Shown here: positions 50,094 through 62,436 of the stretch, one piece after another
Numbering within the stretch: position 1 is the first letter of the stretch
Layout of the letters: each line of letters starts with the position of its first letter
DNA from: Proteles cristata cristata
Lineage: Eukaryota; Chordata; Mammalia; Carnivora; Hyaenidae
Assembly (NCBI GenBank): GCA_017311185.1
Contig: JAESUZ010000134.1
Coordinates: 1,328,001 to 1,392,000, forward strand
Direction of reading: 5' to 3'
Length of the DNA stretch: 64,000 nucleotides
The notes under the pieces: generated by a model
What the model saw: only the letters and a program-made list of their open reading frames with translations
The model's database searches: none
What the model was told of the DNA's origin: nothing
Position numbers and translations under genes: made by a program

Positions 50094-52094
50094 AATAATG
50101 TCTAAGATAGACTTTTCTGCTTTCTAGTCATTTCTATAAATTTGAAAAGTTAGAGAAGGCATGCTTTCTGAAGTTTAGTATATTTAGGAATCCCTTCCCA
50201 CCTATATCTTTTCATCTTTAGATATCAGATAGACATACAACTCTTAAAAACAAAATCAATACTTCTGGCATTTTTGATGTTGCTGCCCATTAATTTTGTT
50301 TTGTCCAAGATTCAAGGCTTTCTTGGAATTTTATAAAGGCAAATAAATCTTTTTAAGAATCTTAATAATAGTATCGTCTATTCTTTTATTTTTTAAATTA
50401 TTGTATACAACTCTTAACATGGCTCATAGGATTATTGTTAAGGCAACTATGGGCTTCATTAAAACTAAATTAGAAACTAGTCTGGTGGAGTTTTATTTAA
50501 AAAATCTTCATTTTTCGTCTAATAATAGATTCTATAGATAGTACAGGATTTGTTTGAAACACTATACAATGCATCCTTTAAAAGTTAGAGAACAGAGCTT
50601 CCTTTAAGGTGTATGTTTCAATGGGAAGAGCACTACATACAAAACACTTTCATTTAATTTTGTAAAATATGTTACAATGCTAACTTAACCTTTAAGAGAA
50701 CTTAGAAGGATCATTACAAGAGTATGAAAAGAGACCCTATGATCGTCTCCAGAGATAACTGGTTAGAGAGAAAATAATAGTAAAGATCAAGATAAAGATG
50801 AAAACAAAACAGGGAATATAAGTATACACCATTCCTTAAAGATGTTGAAGAGTTTCTGGTTTGTACTTTAGAAGGAAATTTGCTCACACTTGGGATAAAA
50901 AACAATTTATAAACAAAATTAAAAAAAAAACAGTTGCAATCTATCTAGATTATATTGGGATTAAATTATAATAAAACAATTAAGGTAATTATTAATATGC
51001 ATTTAGACATGAAAATAGAAACACATTTAAGGCATTTATAATTTTAATATTTTACTCAATGAATAATATTTGGACATGCCTTCTTTCAAGGTACTTTCCA
51101 TGTATATAATCATATTTAACAGGGCATAAAGATGGCTTCTTGATATCACAGTTTTGAAAGTTCCTATTATTCTGCCTTTAGATTTATATATTGACATATT
51201 TTCAATATATGTATTATAAAGATCATTCTGTCATTCATTTATTACATTTTTGTTTATTATATATTTATATATAATATTTATTACACTGGTTCCACTCATG
51301 CCTTTATCACTTAATTTTCCACCCTATTGAAATGACCTATCTTTAGGTTACCAGGCCAATGTCAAATGAGTCACAGTCTCTTGTTGAACCTATATTTTAA
51401 GTAATATTTTGCTGTTACTACTAACCAACCAAAATTTATTTCTTTTATAAATTAGAAAAGATTCGAACCACTTCTTTGCATTTCTAAATACAAATTTTTG
51501 CAAAAATAAAAGATAAGAGAGTTAATATTTTAATGTGAGAGTTTTAATAGCCCTGGTTTTGGCCAAAGAAATGTGTCTCTATTTTCATGTTGACAAATAA
51601 GGAAAAGAAGAGATTTAGAAATGCTGCTCTACAGTAACTCCCTTTCAGTTAATTAATTTCCTATAGTATTGACAAAATGCACTTAGAGATTTTTCAGTTG
51701 CTTTGATATGTAATGCTATAGGTATAATGTCATATTGCTTTGATGGTTATGAAAGGATTTTTTCTTCTTCCAGTTTTATGTTGTAGTTGCATAATATGTC
51801 TTATTTATTTGGGAAGGTACAAGACAGGGGCACTTGACGCTGCAAAAATATCCCTGAAAAGTTAACATTTTCCTTGGGAAAAATCATTTCCCACTACTTT
51901 CAGGAAAGGAAGCAAAATATACACGTCCAGTGTATGGTGACTAAAAATTCATGTAATAAATCAATCTATATATGATAAAAGCAATCATCTTACCAATGAA
52001 AGGTAAACATTAAGGGAAAGAACATTACATATTAGATAAGCTATATCAGTAGGAAAGAACTCATGATAGTATATTCTTCTCTGAACTGTATAAA
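50094..52094. other. AT-rich unique DNA, no gene seen
   Basis: An AT-rich stretch; short unconvincing frames on both strands. Confidence 0.4.
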
Positions 52095-52200
52095 TATTAA
52101 GCAGTTACTAGTAAATATCAGACATTGTTAGGAACAGTGGATTCAGCATTGAACAAGACAAGCAGAGTCCCTGCCCTTATGACACTTACATTTTAGTTGG
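52095..52200. mobile_element. L2/MIR-like remnant
   Basis: The run gttaggaacagtggattcagcattgaacaagacaagcagagtccctgcccttatgacacttacattttagttgg follows the shared L2/MIR 3' core, with a 'tgtgccaggcact'-like origin. Orientation and family not certain. Confidence 0.5.
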
Positions 52201-53260
52201 TTTGGGTGTGGTAATGTGTAAGGATCAAAGTATCTATTCTTAAACAAAGTGTACTGGGTTCTGCATTGCATACCTTACTTGATCTCAAGGGCTCATTAGT
52301 AGAGTATCATTAACTTACTCAGGAAGCAGGTTTCACAGTACAAATTATCCAGGAGTTAGTATTTAGCTTCTTCCTCTCCAAGAACTCTGACCAATTATAA
52401 TACCAGCTAACTTTACCATAATTTCTTTTTTATCTCTTCTTTATTGAAGTCAAATTATAATGCTGCTATTTTCAGTAATCATAAAGATTAAAATACTTGT
52501 TAAATATTGTTAAATTAAAATTATTGAAATACTATGTAACATTAACAATTTTTCTAATGTAATACCAGGTTTCTGCTGGCTAGCTCTTGAGAATTTTAAC
52601 AGTTGTGTTGTAAAGCGATGCTCTTTTTTTGCTAAGTGGAGAACATTTTCAGAAAAATATATTTTAAAATCAAACAAAATAATCAACCACATGCTAAATT
52701 ATATTTCACAAAAGAAACTATTATAGAAGCATAGAAAATTGTTGCCTGGTACCATTTTTGGCAATTACCAATATAGTCTGCAAAAAAGGAGAGAAATTTC
52801 AGAACTAAATTATATATGTAATTAATCAGTAATTGAAATATTGCTTCCCTACCCATTAATTCTATCATCAGATCATCCTGGCTTAGTGAAAATTGAGCTA
52901 TGCACATTGGCAAGATTTCTGAATTTCTCTTTGGCATCAGTAAGGACAATCAAGATGGATTTTACAGTCTACACTTTCAATCAGGTTGCAGTGTTAACAG
53001 AGTTTACATTGTTTTATATGTGTGGATTTTATCATACCTTCCTATTTTCCTCTCTTCACCTGAGTTATATGCATTGTTAATATTACATACGTTGTATTAC
53101 CATTTAAGAATATTTTCAAAATATTTTACTATGATTTGGTATTATAATAAGTTATTTTGTAAACACAAAGTCAAAGAAAAAAGAAACTGTGTATACAAGC
53201 AATAATCTCTTTAAATGTAAATGGACTAAATGTTCCTATTAAAGGACACAGGGTGACTGA

Positions 53261-53455
53261 ATGGATAAAAAAACAGACCTATATATATGCTGCCTACAAG
53301 AGACTGACTTCAGACATAAGGACACATACAGACTGAAAATCAAAAGGCCAAATGGGAATGAAGGGGAAAAATGTCAGGTAGTTATACTTATATCAGATAA
53401 AATAGACTTTAAAACAAAGTCTGTAGAGGAGCTTCTGAGTGGCTCAGTCATTTGA
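53261..53455 (+). pseudogene. L1 ORF2 endonuclease fragment
   Basis: Sixty-four residues carrying the endonuclease motif ICCLQETDFRHKDTYRLK and the VVILISDKIDFKTKS block. The catalytic QET is retained, but the frame is cut short and runs into the SINE at 53425. Not functional. Confidence 0.8.
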
Positions 53456-53726
53456 GTGTCCACCTCTTGATTTCAGCTCAGGTCATGATTCCAGGGTTGT
53501 GGTGTTGAGCTCCACATCAAGATGTGCACTAAGCATGGAGTCTGCTTAAGATCCATTCTCTCTTGCTTATATATACATATATATATATATGCACACACAC
53601 ACACACACATATATATATATACACACACATATATGCACATATATATGTATAAATATATATAATTTCCCTTCTGCCCCTCCCCTCTGCTCATAGGTATACT
53701 CTTTCTAAGACAAAAACAAACAAAAT
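53425..53726 (+). mobile_element. Felid SINE inserted in L1, tract-expanded
   Basis: Head gaggagcttctgagtggctcag, body to catggagtctgcttaag, then a long (TA)/(CA) microsatellite at 53568-53662, and a diverged tail. Inserted in the ORF2 region of the L1. Confidence 0.88.
53568..53662. repeat. Compound (TA)n(CA)n(TA)n microsatellite
   Basis: Alternating (TA), then about ten CA units at 53594-53609, then more (TA)/(CACA). Sits within the SINE's CT-rich part. Confidence 0.9.
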
Positions 53727-55207
53727 CCCAAGTTAGTGTCAGGAGACAAGGGCACTGATAGTGATAAAGGGATCCATCCACAAAGAGGCTATAAAATAGT
53801 AAATATCTATGCACCACACATAGGGGAACTTAAATATCTAAAGTGAATATTCCAGTCATAAAGGGAGAAATGGACAGTAATACCATCATCCACTTACATC
53901 AATGGATAGATCATCCAGACAGAAAACCAACGAGAAAACAACAGCTCTGAACAACACATCAAATAAGATGGAGCTAACAGATATATACAGAATATTCATT
54001 CCATCCTAAAACAGCAGAACACATTCTATTCAAAGTCACATACAATATTCTTCAGAATGTTCCCCATGTGAGGCCACAAAACAACTCTTATGTAATAAGA
54101 GCAAAATCAAATCATATCAAGAAGTTTTTCAGACTTCAGTATGAAACTAGAATTTCAGGAAAAATTCTGAAAAATAACACAGAAACAAAAGGAAAACCAT
54201 GTGATATTTAACAATGAAAAAATCAATAAAAAATCTGCAGAATACAGCAAAAGCATTCCTAAGGCGGAATTTTATAGTGATATATGCTTACCTCAAAAAA
54301 CAAGAAAAATCTCAAACAACCTAAATTTACACATAAAGACCTAGAAAAGAAGAACAAAGCCAAAGCTAGTAGAGGAAAGGAAATAATATAAAGATTAGAG
54401 CAGAAATCAATAAATAAACTAGACCAGAAAAAATACAATAGAAAAGATTAATGAAACCAAGAGCCAGTTCTTAGAAAAGACTTTAAAAATTGATAAACCA
54501 TTAGCCAGATTTCTCATGGAAAAAAGGGAGAGGATTTAAAATATAAAGAATTATAACGGAATTTTATGAAAAATTCTATGCCAACAAATTGGACAAACTG
54601 GAAGGAATAAATTCATAGAAATGCACAATCTACTAAAACTAAATTAGGAAGAAACAGATCACTTCAACAGACAAATTACTGATTTATGAAATTAAACCAC
54701 TAATCAAAAAACTACCAACAAACAAAAGTCCAAGATCAGATGCCTTCATAGGTGAATTCTACCTAACAATTAGAGTTAATACTTATTCTTCTCAAACTGT
54801 TCCAAAAAATATTTTCCAAAATGAGGATGGAAAGCTTCCAATTTCATTCTATGAGGCCAGAACTACCCATATTCCAGGACAAAAGCCACAGAGAAACTAC
54901 AAAAAAGTAAATTACAGGCCAGTATTTCTAATGAACACAGATGAAAAAAAAAATCCTCAACAAAGTGTTAGCAAACCAAATTTAACAATGTATTTAAAAA
55001 ATCATTTACCATGACCAAGTGGGATTTATTCTAAGTATGTAATGGTGGTTCAATATTCTCAAATCAATAAGATACATCATAACAAGAGGAATGATCATTT
55101 CATTAGATGAAGAAAAAGCATTTTACAAAGTACAACATCCATTCATGACAACAACTCTCAACAAATAAGTTTAGAGGAATCATATCTTAACATAATAAGG
55201 AGTAAAT

Positions 55208-55399
55208 ATGAAAAAACCCACAGATTACACCAAACTCAATGTTGAAAAACTGAGAGCTTTTCTTCTAAGTTCAGGAACAATACAAGGATGTCCACTTTCA
55301 CTGTTTTTATTCAACATAATACTGGAATTCCCCTCTGTAACAGTAAGACAAGAAAAAGAAATAAAAGACATCCAAATTGGTAAAGAAGCAATAAAATGA
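55208..55399 (+). pseudogene. L1 ORF2 reverse-transcriptase fragment
   Basis: Sixty-three residues including [18 protein letters not shown] and [17 protein letters not shown], the RT region just before the catalytic box. Past the stop at 55399 the sequence continues toward the catalytic FADD box, which reads atttgccaaagacatg (FAKDM-like), so a catalytic aspartate is replaced. Dead. Confidence 0.8.
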
Positions 55400-55903
55400 T
55401 TTCTATTTGCCAAAGACATGATACTATATAGAGAAAACCCTGAAGACTCCACCAAAAAACTACTAGAATTGATAAATGAATTCAGTAAAGTTGCAGGATA
55501 CAAATTAATATACAGATATCTGTTGTAATTCTATAGCTAATAACAAAGTAGCAGAAAGAAATTAAGAAAACAACTCATTTACAATTACACCAAAAATAAT
55601 AAAATACCTAGGAATAAACTTAGCCAATGAGGTAGAAGAACTATACTCTGAAAACTATAAGACATAAATGAGAGAAAGTGAAGACAACACAAACAAATGG
55701 GAAGATACACCATGCCTTCAATTCCACACACTCTTCTGAAACAAAATCCTTTATGAAATGTAAAAACAGAAAATCACCATATCTAACAAAGCTTTATCAT
55801 TGAGATAAATGCAAAAGGACTATCAAACCTAAGGGAACTGAAAAGAAAATACAATAAGAGGCTGGTATAACTGATTAATAGATCATACCAGTTGTAATAA
55901 GAA

Positions 55904-55945
55904 AACTTTTTTTTGTTTTTTTAATGTTTATTACTTTTGAACACT
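55904..55945 (-). mobile_element. Tail part of the outer SINE (split by a second SINE)
   Basis: T-rich piece ending gttttttttaatgtttattacttttga and a few bases. Its continuation lies at 56156-56359, on the far side of the inner SINE. Confidence 0.6.
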
Positions 55946-56155
55946 TTTTTTTTTTTAACATTTATTCATTTTTGAGACAGAGACATAGCATGAGTGGGGG
56001 AGGGACACAGAGAAGGGGAGACACAGAATCTGAAACAGGCTCCAGGCCCTGAGCTGACAGCACAGAACCTGATGCGTGGTTCAAACTCACAGACTGCAAG
56101 ATCATTACCTGAGCCAAAATTAGATGCTCAAATGACTGAGCCACTCAGGCACCCC
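55946..56155 (-). mobile_element. Inner SINE of a nested pair
   Basis: Runs from a T run through tttattcatttttgagacagag to a head ending ctcaggcacccc. The sequence aatgtttatta... on its left and aatgtttattta... on its right is a duplication of the outer SINE's tail. Confidence 0.85.
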
Positions 56156-56359
56156 AATGTTTATTTATTTTTGAGAGAAAGAGAGCCAGAATGCAAGTAG
56201 GGGAGGGGCTGAAAGAGAGGAAGACCCAGAATCCTAAGGAGTCTCTAGGCTCTGAGCTGTTTGGCACAGAGCCCAATGTGGGGCTTGAACCCATGAACCA
56301 TGAGATCATGACCTGATCCAAAGTCAGACGCTTAACTGACTGAGCCACCCAGGCATCAC
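56156..56359 (-). mobile_element. Body and head of the outer SINE
   Basis: From aatgtttatttatttttgagag to ccacccaggcatcaca. Together with 55904-55945 it forms one old SINE interrupted by the inner one. Confidence 0.85.
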
Positions 56360-57087
56360 AGTTTTTGTTTGTTTTAATTAGCACTATGCATTTTTTATTT
56401 TTTGTTTTCTTTTTTAGTAGTATATTAAATAATCTGTTTTAAAATCCATCACCTTAAATTCAGTAAAATGCAGAGTATATGCTCTAGTGAAGAAATGAGA
56501 AAAAATAAGTATAGAGAAATAAAACTGACTGTTTTATTATCTTCACACTTGACTAAGGATAATAAAATAGTTATTTGATAACTAAAGCATCTAAACACTA
56601 ACAATGATGTGAGTATAATTTAATTCCAGTTTTGAGAAAGATGTGGCTAGGCATATGTATTGAAAATTCTCTTTTGGGGATGTGATCCCAAGAGCTTCAA
56701 AGGAATTAACATCAATTAGCATCATGTTGAGGAAATTATTTCCATCTGTGCCAGAACAAAATACAAATATATATTTGCCAAAATATAGTTTTGTATTTTG
56801 ATTCAATAGTATCTTTCCTATGTTTGTCTAAACATGTTCTAAAACATATAAAATAAAATTTATATTCTAAATGTAGAATTTTAGAACTGGAAGAGAATTG
56901 AATGAATTTTTGTTTTTTCAGGATCTAAAGTTGGGAGCTGATAGCATTTAAAAAATAAGTTCTTTTAACTATAGAGTACTAACAGAGGGTTACCTGAGGG
57001 GAGATAGGTGAAATAGGTAAAGTGGATTAAGAGTACACATATCTTGGTTAGCACTGAGTAATATATGGAATGTTGAATCATTGTGGG
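56360..57087. other. AT-rich unique DNA, no gene seen
   Basis: Nothing recognised. Confidence 0.4.
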
Positions 57088-57328
57088 TTTTCTTTAATGT
57101 TTGTTTTTGAGAGAGAGAGAGAGAGAAAGAGAAAGAAAAAGGGTGAGAGGGAGAGAGAGAGCCCGCACACAAGCGGAGGAGGGGCAGACTGAAGGAAAGA
57201 CAGAATCCCAAGCAGGCTCAGCACAATCAACGCAGAGCCTGATGCAAGGCTTGAAATTACGTACCACCAGATCATGACCTGAGCCGAGATCAAGTAACAC
57301 ACAACTGACTGTGCCACCAAGGTGCCCC
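57088..57328 (-). mobile_element. Felid tRNA-Lys SINE, long GA tract
   Basis: Flanked by tgaatcattgtg and tgaatcattgta (57074-57085, 57329-57340). The GA/AG tract at 57108-57160 makes it slightly longer. Confidence 0.93.
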
Positions 57329-58157
57329 TGAATCATTGTATTGTACACCTGCAACTAATAGAACCTTGTATATTAACTATACAGAAATTGAAAGAAAAAA
57401 AGGTATAAAAATTATAATCACAGTTTACTACAAACATGAAGACAATATTAAAAAAGAGAAAAGGAATACTTAGCAAAATATCTCAATTTGAAATCACTGA
57501 GATAAAGACAGCCTGAAGATATTCCCTAATATGCTTTAGTTTTATGGAAAATGGGGAGATTTATCTCATTAGTGATCTTCCATCATGAATTTAAGTTAAA
57601 TATTGTTCTGTATGTATTTTAGTAAATTTTAGTAAGCTGTGATACATTTTAGAAATATGTGGGAATTCTGGGAGGCCACTAACTGGTGTTAATTCAAGCA
57701 GACTGTCTATCCCACACTATCTGTATGGATATAAACTCACCGCCCTTCCATCTTCCAGTCAATAGACAGCATACCTTGTTTCACTGCACTTTACATTTTT
57801 TACAAATTGAAGCTTTGTGCTGCATGAGCCAGTCCATGAGCACCATTTTCCCAACCATTTCATTTGCTTACTTTCTGTCTCTGTGTCACATTTTTGTAAT
57901 TCTTAGAATATTTTTAAATAGTCATTGTTTTTATATTTGTCGTAGTTCCCTCTGGTTACTGTGGTGATTATTTTAGGATGCCACAAACTGCACTTATATA
58001 GGATGATAAATAATTGATACATGTTGTACGTGTTCTGTTTCACCAACCAGCTACTCCCTCAACTCTCCCCCTCTCCTTGAGCCTCTCTATTCTCTGGGAC
58101 ACAATAGTATTGAAATTATGACACTTAATAACATTACAGTGGCCTCCAAGTGGCCAA

Positions 58158-60084
58158 GGTAAAGAAAGTCTTGCACATCTCTCACCTAAAACCAAAACCT
58201 AGAAAATGACTAAGCTTGTGAAGAAGACATGCTGAAAGCCAAGAGAGCCTGACAGCACAGTCTCTGTGCCAAATGGCCAAACTGTAAATATAAAGGAAAC
58301 TTTCTTGAAGGAAATTAAAAGCACATAGTGGCTCAGTTGGTTTAGTGCCCAACTCAATTTTCTGCTCAGGTCATTATCCTGGTGTCTGTGTCCAGCTGGT
58401 GCTGAATACAGAGCCTACTTAAAATTCTCTCTCTCCCTCTGCCCTTTTCCCCCACTCTGCATGCTCTCTCTAAAATAAAAAAGTAATAATGAGAAATAAA
58501 AGTGCTACACCAGTAACCACATGAATGATAAAAAAGTGGAATATACTTATTGCTTATATGGAAAAAGCTTTAGTGATCTGGAATGAAGATCAAACCAGCT
58601 ACAACATTCCCTTAAGCCAAAGCCTAATCCCCAGCAAGAGCCCAACTGTCTTCAATTCTGTGAAGGCTGAGAGGTAAGGAAGCTGAAGAAGCAAAGCATG
58701 AACTTAACAAGAGTCTGGTTCATGAGGTTTAAGAAAAGAACCCATCTCTATAACATCAAAGTACAAGGTGAAGCGACAAGTGCTGACTTAGAAGTTCTAG
58801 CAAGTTATCCAGAAGATCTAGCTAAGATAATGAGAGGAGGTAGCTATACCAAACAACAGAGTTTTAATGTAGTCAAACAGTCTTCTATTGAAAGAAGATG
58901 CCATCTAGGACTTTCATTGCTAGAGAGGAGAAGTCAATCCCTGGCTTCAAATCTTCAAAGGACAGGCTGACTCTCCTGTTATGGGTTAATGCAGCTGGTG
59001 ACCTTAAGTTGAAGCCAATGCTCTGTTACCATCTGAAAATTCTAGGAACTTAAAAACTTCTATGAAATATATTCTGCCTGTGCTCTATAAATGGAACAAC
59101 AAAGCTTGGACGACAGTACATCTGTTTACAGCATGGCTTAGTGAATATTTTAAACTCACTACTGAGATCTACAGTCAGAAAAAAAAAAGATTCCTTTTGA
59201 AATATTACTGCTCATTGACAATGCAACTGGTCATTCAAGAGCTCTGTTGGAGATATACAACGTGATTGATGTTTTTATGCCTGCTGATACAACGTCCACT
59301 CTGTAGACCATGGATCAAGGAGTCATTTCAACTTTCAAGTCTTATTATTTAGGAAATACATTTTGTAAAGCTTAGCTGCTTCTGCAAATAGTGATTTCTC
59401 TGTTGGATCTGGGCATATACATTGGAAAAACCTTCTGGAAAGGATTCACCATTCCACATGTCATTAAGAATACTCATGGTTCATGGAAACAGGTTAAAAA
59501 GTCAATATTAACAGGAGTTTGGAAGAAGGTGATTCCAACTTTCATGGATGTCTTAGGGTTTCAAGACTTAAGTGAAGGAAGTAAGTACAGATGTGGTGGA
59601 AATAACAAGAGAGCTAGAATCAGAACTGGAGACTGAATGTGACTAAATTGCTGAAATCTCATGATAAACCTTTAATGTATGAAGAGTTGCTTCTTATGGA
59701 TGAGCAAAGAAAGCAGTTTCCTGAGATAGAACCTACTTCTTGTGAAGATGCTGCAAAACTGTTATAATGACAGCATAGGATATAGAATATTACATAAACT
59801 TAGTTGACAAAGCAGAAGCAGGATTTTAGAAAATTGGCTCCAATTTTGAAACAAGTTCTACTCTGAGTAAAGTGCTATCAAACAACATCACAGGGTATGG
59901 AGAAATAATTTGTGAAAAGAAGAGTCTATCAGTGCAACAAACTTCATTGTCTTATCTTAAGAAATTGCCGGTTACCCTAACCTTCAGCAACAACCACCCT
60001 AAGTCAGCAGCCAGCAATATCAGAGCAAGACCTTCAACCAGCAAAAAAAAATTACAATCCCCTGAATGCTTAGAAGAGGGTTAG
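58158..60084 (+). pseudogene. Tigger1 transposase, broken
   Basis: Pieces of the pogo transposase appear in order: an N-terminal part interrupted by the SINE; a 90-residue frame at 58698-58970 (helix-turn-helix region, with [11 protein letters not shown] and [13 protein letters not shown]); 59062-59265 (SSLYKWNNKAW-type region, then FLLKYYCSLTMQLVIQELC, which covers the DNA-cleaving catalytic core but has lost its aspartates); 59391-59636 (FWKGFTIPHVIKNTHGSWK); and 59872-60084 (C-terminal). Stops and frameshifts separate them. No intact transposase can be read. Confidence 0.85.
58321..58490 (+). mobile_element. Felid SINE inside Tigger1
   Basis: Diverged head gcacatagtggctcagttgg, tail ctctaaaataaaaaag. 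Flanked by gaaattaaaa (58311-58320) and gaaataaaag (58492-58501), a duplication of Tigger1 sequence. Confidence 0.88.
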
Positions 60085-60285
60085 CATCTTTTTAGCAATA
60101 AATATTTTTAATGAATATATACATTTTTTAAAGACAGAATGCTATTACATACTTAATAGACTAGAGTGTAGCATAACTTTGTATGCACTGGGGAACTAAA
60201 TAATTTTTTGGCTTGTTTATTGTGATATTAGCTTTATTGCAGTGGCCTGGAATGAAACCTGCAATATCTCCAAGGTATGCCTCTA

Positions 60286-60395
60286 ATAGGGATAATAAAA
60301 GCTACCTCAAAAGAATCTTGTGACAAATATGTAAGGGTATTAAAATAATGCTTGGCATATAATATGCACTCAGTAAACATATTATCTCAAGCAGA
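60286..60395 (+). mobile_element. MIR fragment next to Tigger1
   Basis: gggataataaaagctacctc, then taagggtattaaaataatgcttggcatataat, the MIR 3' order. Confidence 0.55.
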
Positions 60396-61095
60396 TAAAC
60401 TTTATTCAGCATTTCCTAACTGCTTAATAAGTGCCACAGAATTGAGTTAGGAAGATAGGGTGTATGTAAGAAAAGTGAATGATTTAAGGTTGCATTTTTG
60501 CAGTACATCAGCAAGAACTTGATTTAAGGGGACATGACGAAAAGAGAGAAAGCAAAGATAATTTTCAGGTGTTGGCTTGATAGTGGTACCATTTATTGAG
60601 AACAACGTCATTTGGGAAAGAATAGGTTTCAGAGTCAAAATCAAGTTTGATTTGGTTTTATTTCAAATATATTAATTAATCAAAGTGATGATGGCTGGAT
60701 AAACAAACTGGGACTCAATACAGTGATCACTTCTGGAGAAATGGTTTTATAAGGATCAATGAAATAAGTATTTAAAATAATTAAATATTTAAATAAAGTA
60801 AATAAAATATTTAAAATAATAAAATAATAGATGGCAAGTATGCAGAAATTTTCATTGGCTTCCTTGGCACATTGTGTGCCATCCTACGGTCATTACTCTA
60901 CACTCTTCTTTTTCCTCCTTCTTTGTGATACAATAAATCTATCACTCTTGCCTTTAAAGCAGTAAACTTGCATATCAATTTCTATCTCAGTGTAAGTTTC
61001 TAAACCAAGACAGGGCTCTCTTCAAAAGGATTTCTGGTGCCAGCTTGTTATCTTTGCTTCCTTTGTAGCATGCTTCAGTGAGCTGTGCCTTGTTT
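60396..61095. other. AT-rich unique DNA, no gene seen
   Basis: A short L2/MIR-like trace near 60395-60460 only. Confidence 0.35.
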
Positions 61096-61116
61096 ATTTT
61101 TTTTTAAGTTTATTTT

Positions 61117-61172
<56 letters not shown>

Positions 61173-61337
61173 ATGATTGGGGAAGGGGCAAAGACAGAGA
61201 GAGAAAGAATCCCAAGCAGGCTCTGTGCTGTCAGTGCAGAGCTCACTGGGTCTTGAACTCACAAAGCCACGAGATCATGACCTGAGCTGAAACCAGCAGT
61301 CAAAATATCTTAACCAACTGAGCCACCCAGGAGCCCC
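61096..61337 (-). mobile_element. Felid SINE with GA expansion
   Basis: A (GA)n run spans about 61117-61171, then the SINE body and head ending aggagcccc. The neighbouring tgccttgttt / caccttgttt is a short duplication. Confidence 0.92.
61117..61171. repeat. (GA)n microsatellite
   Basis: About twenty-five GA units with one AAAG break, in the SINE's purine tract. Confidence 0.92.
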
Positions 61338-61734
61338 TACACCTTGTTTCCATGATTAGAGTACAAAGTTCTTGTGAGGAAGAAGATAGTATATACTCAT
61401 TGACCAGATTTTTTTCTGATTAACAAAGTACAACCAAAAATCTAAGTTAAACCCCTGAAACTTTTTCTAAGTGTTCTATTGTTCTCCTTAGGTCATTATA
61501 GTGACTTTGTTTTTAGATCCTTAAATTTGTAGGTGACCACCTTGCTGATACAAATCATGATATTGTAGTTCTAAAACTCTTTGCATATATTTAAATAAAT
61601 ATTTTAAATCCAACAAAAATTATTAGCCAAAGTTAGGAATGTGTATTACTTAGTAAAATAATCTGAATCCTCAGGTAAAACTATAGAATTCAAATTTAGG
61701 AAATTAAACAAATTTCAAAAGGTCTTTTAGTTCA

Positions 61735-62255
61735 ACACTATAAAGAAATAAGCCATCAAGCTATGGAAAGACATGAGGGAAACTTAGATACATGTTAATA
61801 AGTTAAATAAACCAACCTGAAAAGACTACATACATACTATATAATTCCAACTATACAGCATAGTGGAAAAGGTAAAGCTATGGAGACAATAAAAAGATCA
61901 ATGGTTCCCAGGATTCAGGGGAGAAGGGGAGAGATTATTAGACAGAGCACATAGGGTTTTTAGGCAGTGAAAATACTCTGTATGATATTTTAATAGATAA
62001 GCGTCATTATAAATTTGTTCAAACCCATAGAATGTGCAGCTCATAGAGTGAACCCCAAAGTAAACCATGGACTTGGATTAATTATGTATCGCTGTAGGTT
62101 TATCACTGGTGAAAACAAATGCACCATTCTGATCACTGATGTTGATAATGGGAGAGATTATGATTGTGTACAGTGGAGAGTATAAGAGAAACCTCTGTAT
62201 TTTCCTCCCAAGTTTGTTGTAAAACTAAACTCCAAAAAATTATTTTAAAAAAGGT
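61735..62255 (+). mobile_element. L1M-type LINE 3' UTR
   Basis: Clear 3' UTR order: taagccatcaagctatgg, ctatggagacaataaaaagatc, ggttcccaggattcagggg, gtttttaggcagtgaaaatac, gaaccccaaagtaaaccatgg, ccaaaaaattatttt and an A run. Ends about 200 bp before the exon. Confidence 0.8.
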
Positions 62256-62436
62256 CTTTCATGGTAAATTAGCCATTTAACCATGATTTGTAGCAGCATT
62301 TCACTGGGAAATTTAATTCCATGAATTATATTATTTTCTTAAGCCTTATTGAAGATTTAGAGTTTTGTACACAAATGTGAAAACCACTGTATTCGATGTA
62401 TGCTACGAGTGTACTTTTTAAACACATCTTTTCCTT

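Larger units (their letters stand above)
53195..55870 (+). mobile_element. L1 LINE, ORF2 remnant with SINE insert
   Basis: Reads from the ORF2 start (tctctttaaatgtaaatggac at 53203, coding the SLNVNGL stretch) through endonuclease and reverse transcriptase, and breaks off near 55870 before the 3' end. Frames are broken many times. A SINE sits at 53425-53726. Landmarks: an endonuclease piece at 53261-53455, an RT piece at 55208-55399, and a decayed catalytic box at 55400-55420. Confidence 0.85.
57767..60283 (+). mobile_element. Tigger1 DNA transposon, nearly full length, dead
   Basis: Pogo-family element with both ends: 5' cagcataccttgtttcactg at 57767 (Tigger1-type terminus) and 3' ccaaggtatgcctc ending at 60283, with the TA target at 60284-60285 and one near 57763-57764. 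The interior is colinear with Tigger1: a 5' block with tctgtctctgtgtcac, the transposase start region, the DNA-binding and DDE regions, and a 3' UTR with gctttattgcagtgg. A SINE of ~175 bp sits at 58321-58490. Net length is about 2.34 kb, close to the family's roughly 2.4 kb. Frames are broken by many stops and shifts. Confidence 0.9.

Noticed and set aside
53473..53817. Minus-strand frame with YIYMC-type repeats
   Set aside because: It is produced by the (TA)(CA) microsatellite within the SINE.
57094..57354. Minus-strand frames with Leu-Ser runs
   Set aside because: They come from the GA/CT tract of the SINE at 57088-57328.
4210..61337. A CRISPR-like array of similar repeats
   Set aside because: The repeated units are ~200 bp SINEs at irregular spacing on both strands, in a mammalian genome.
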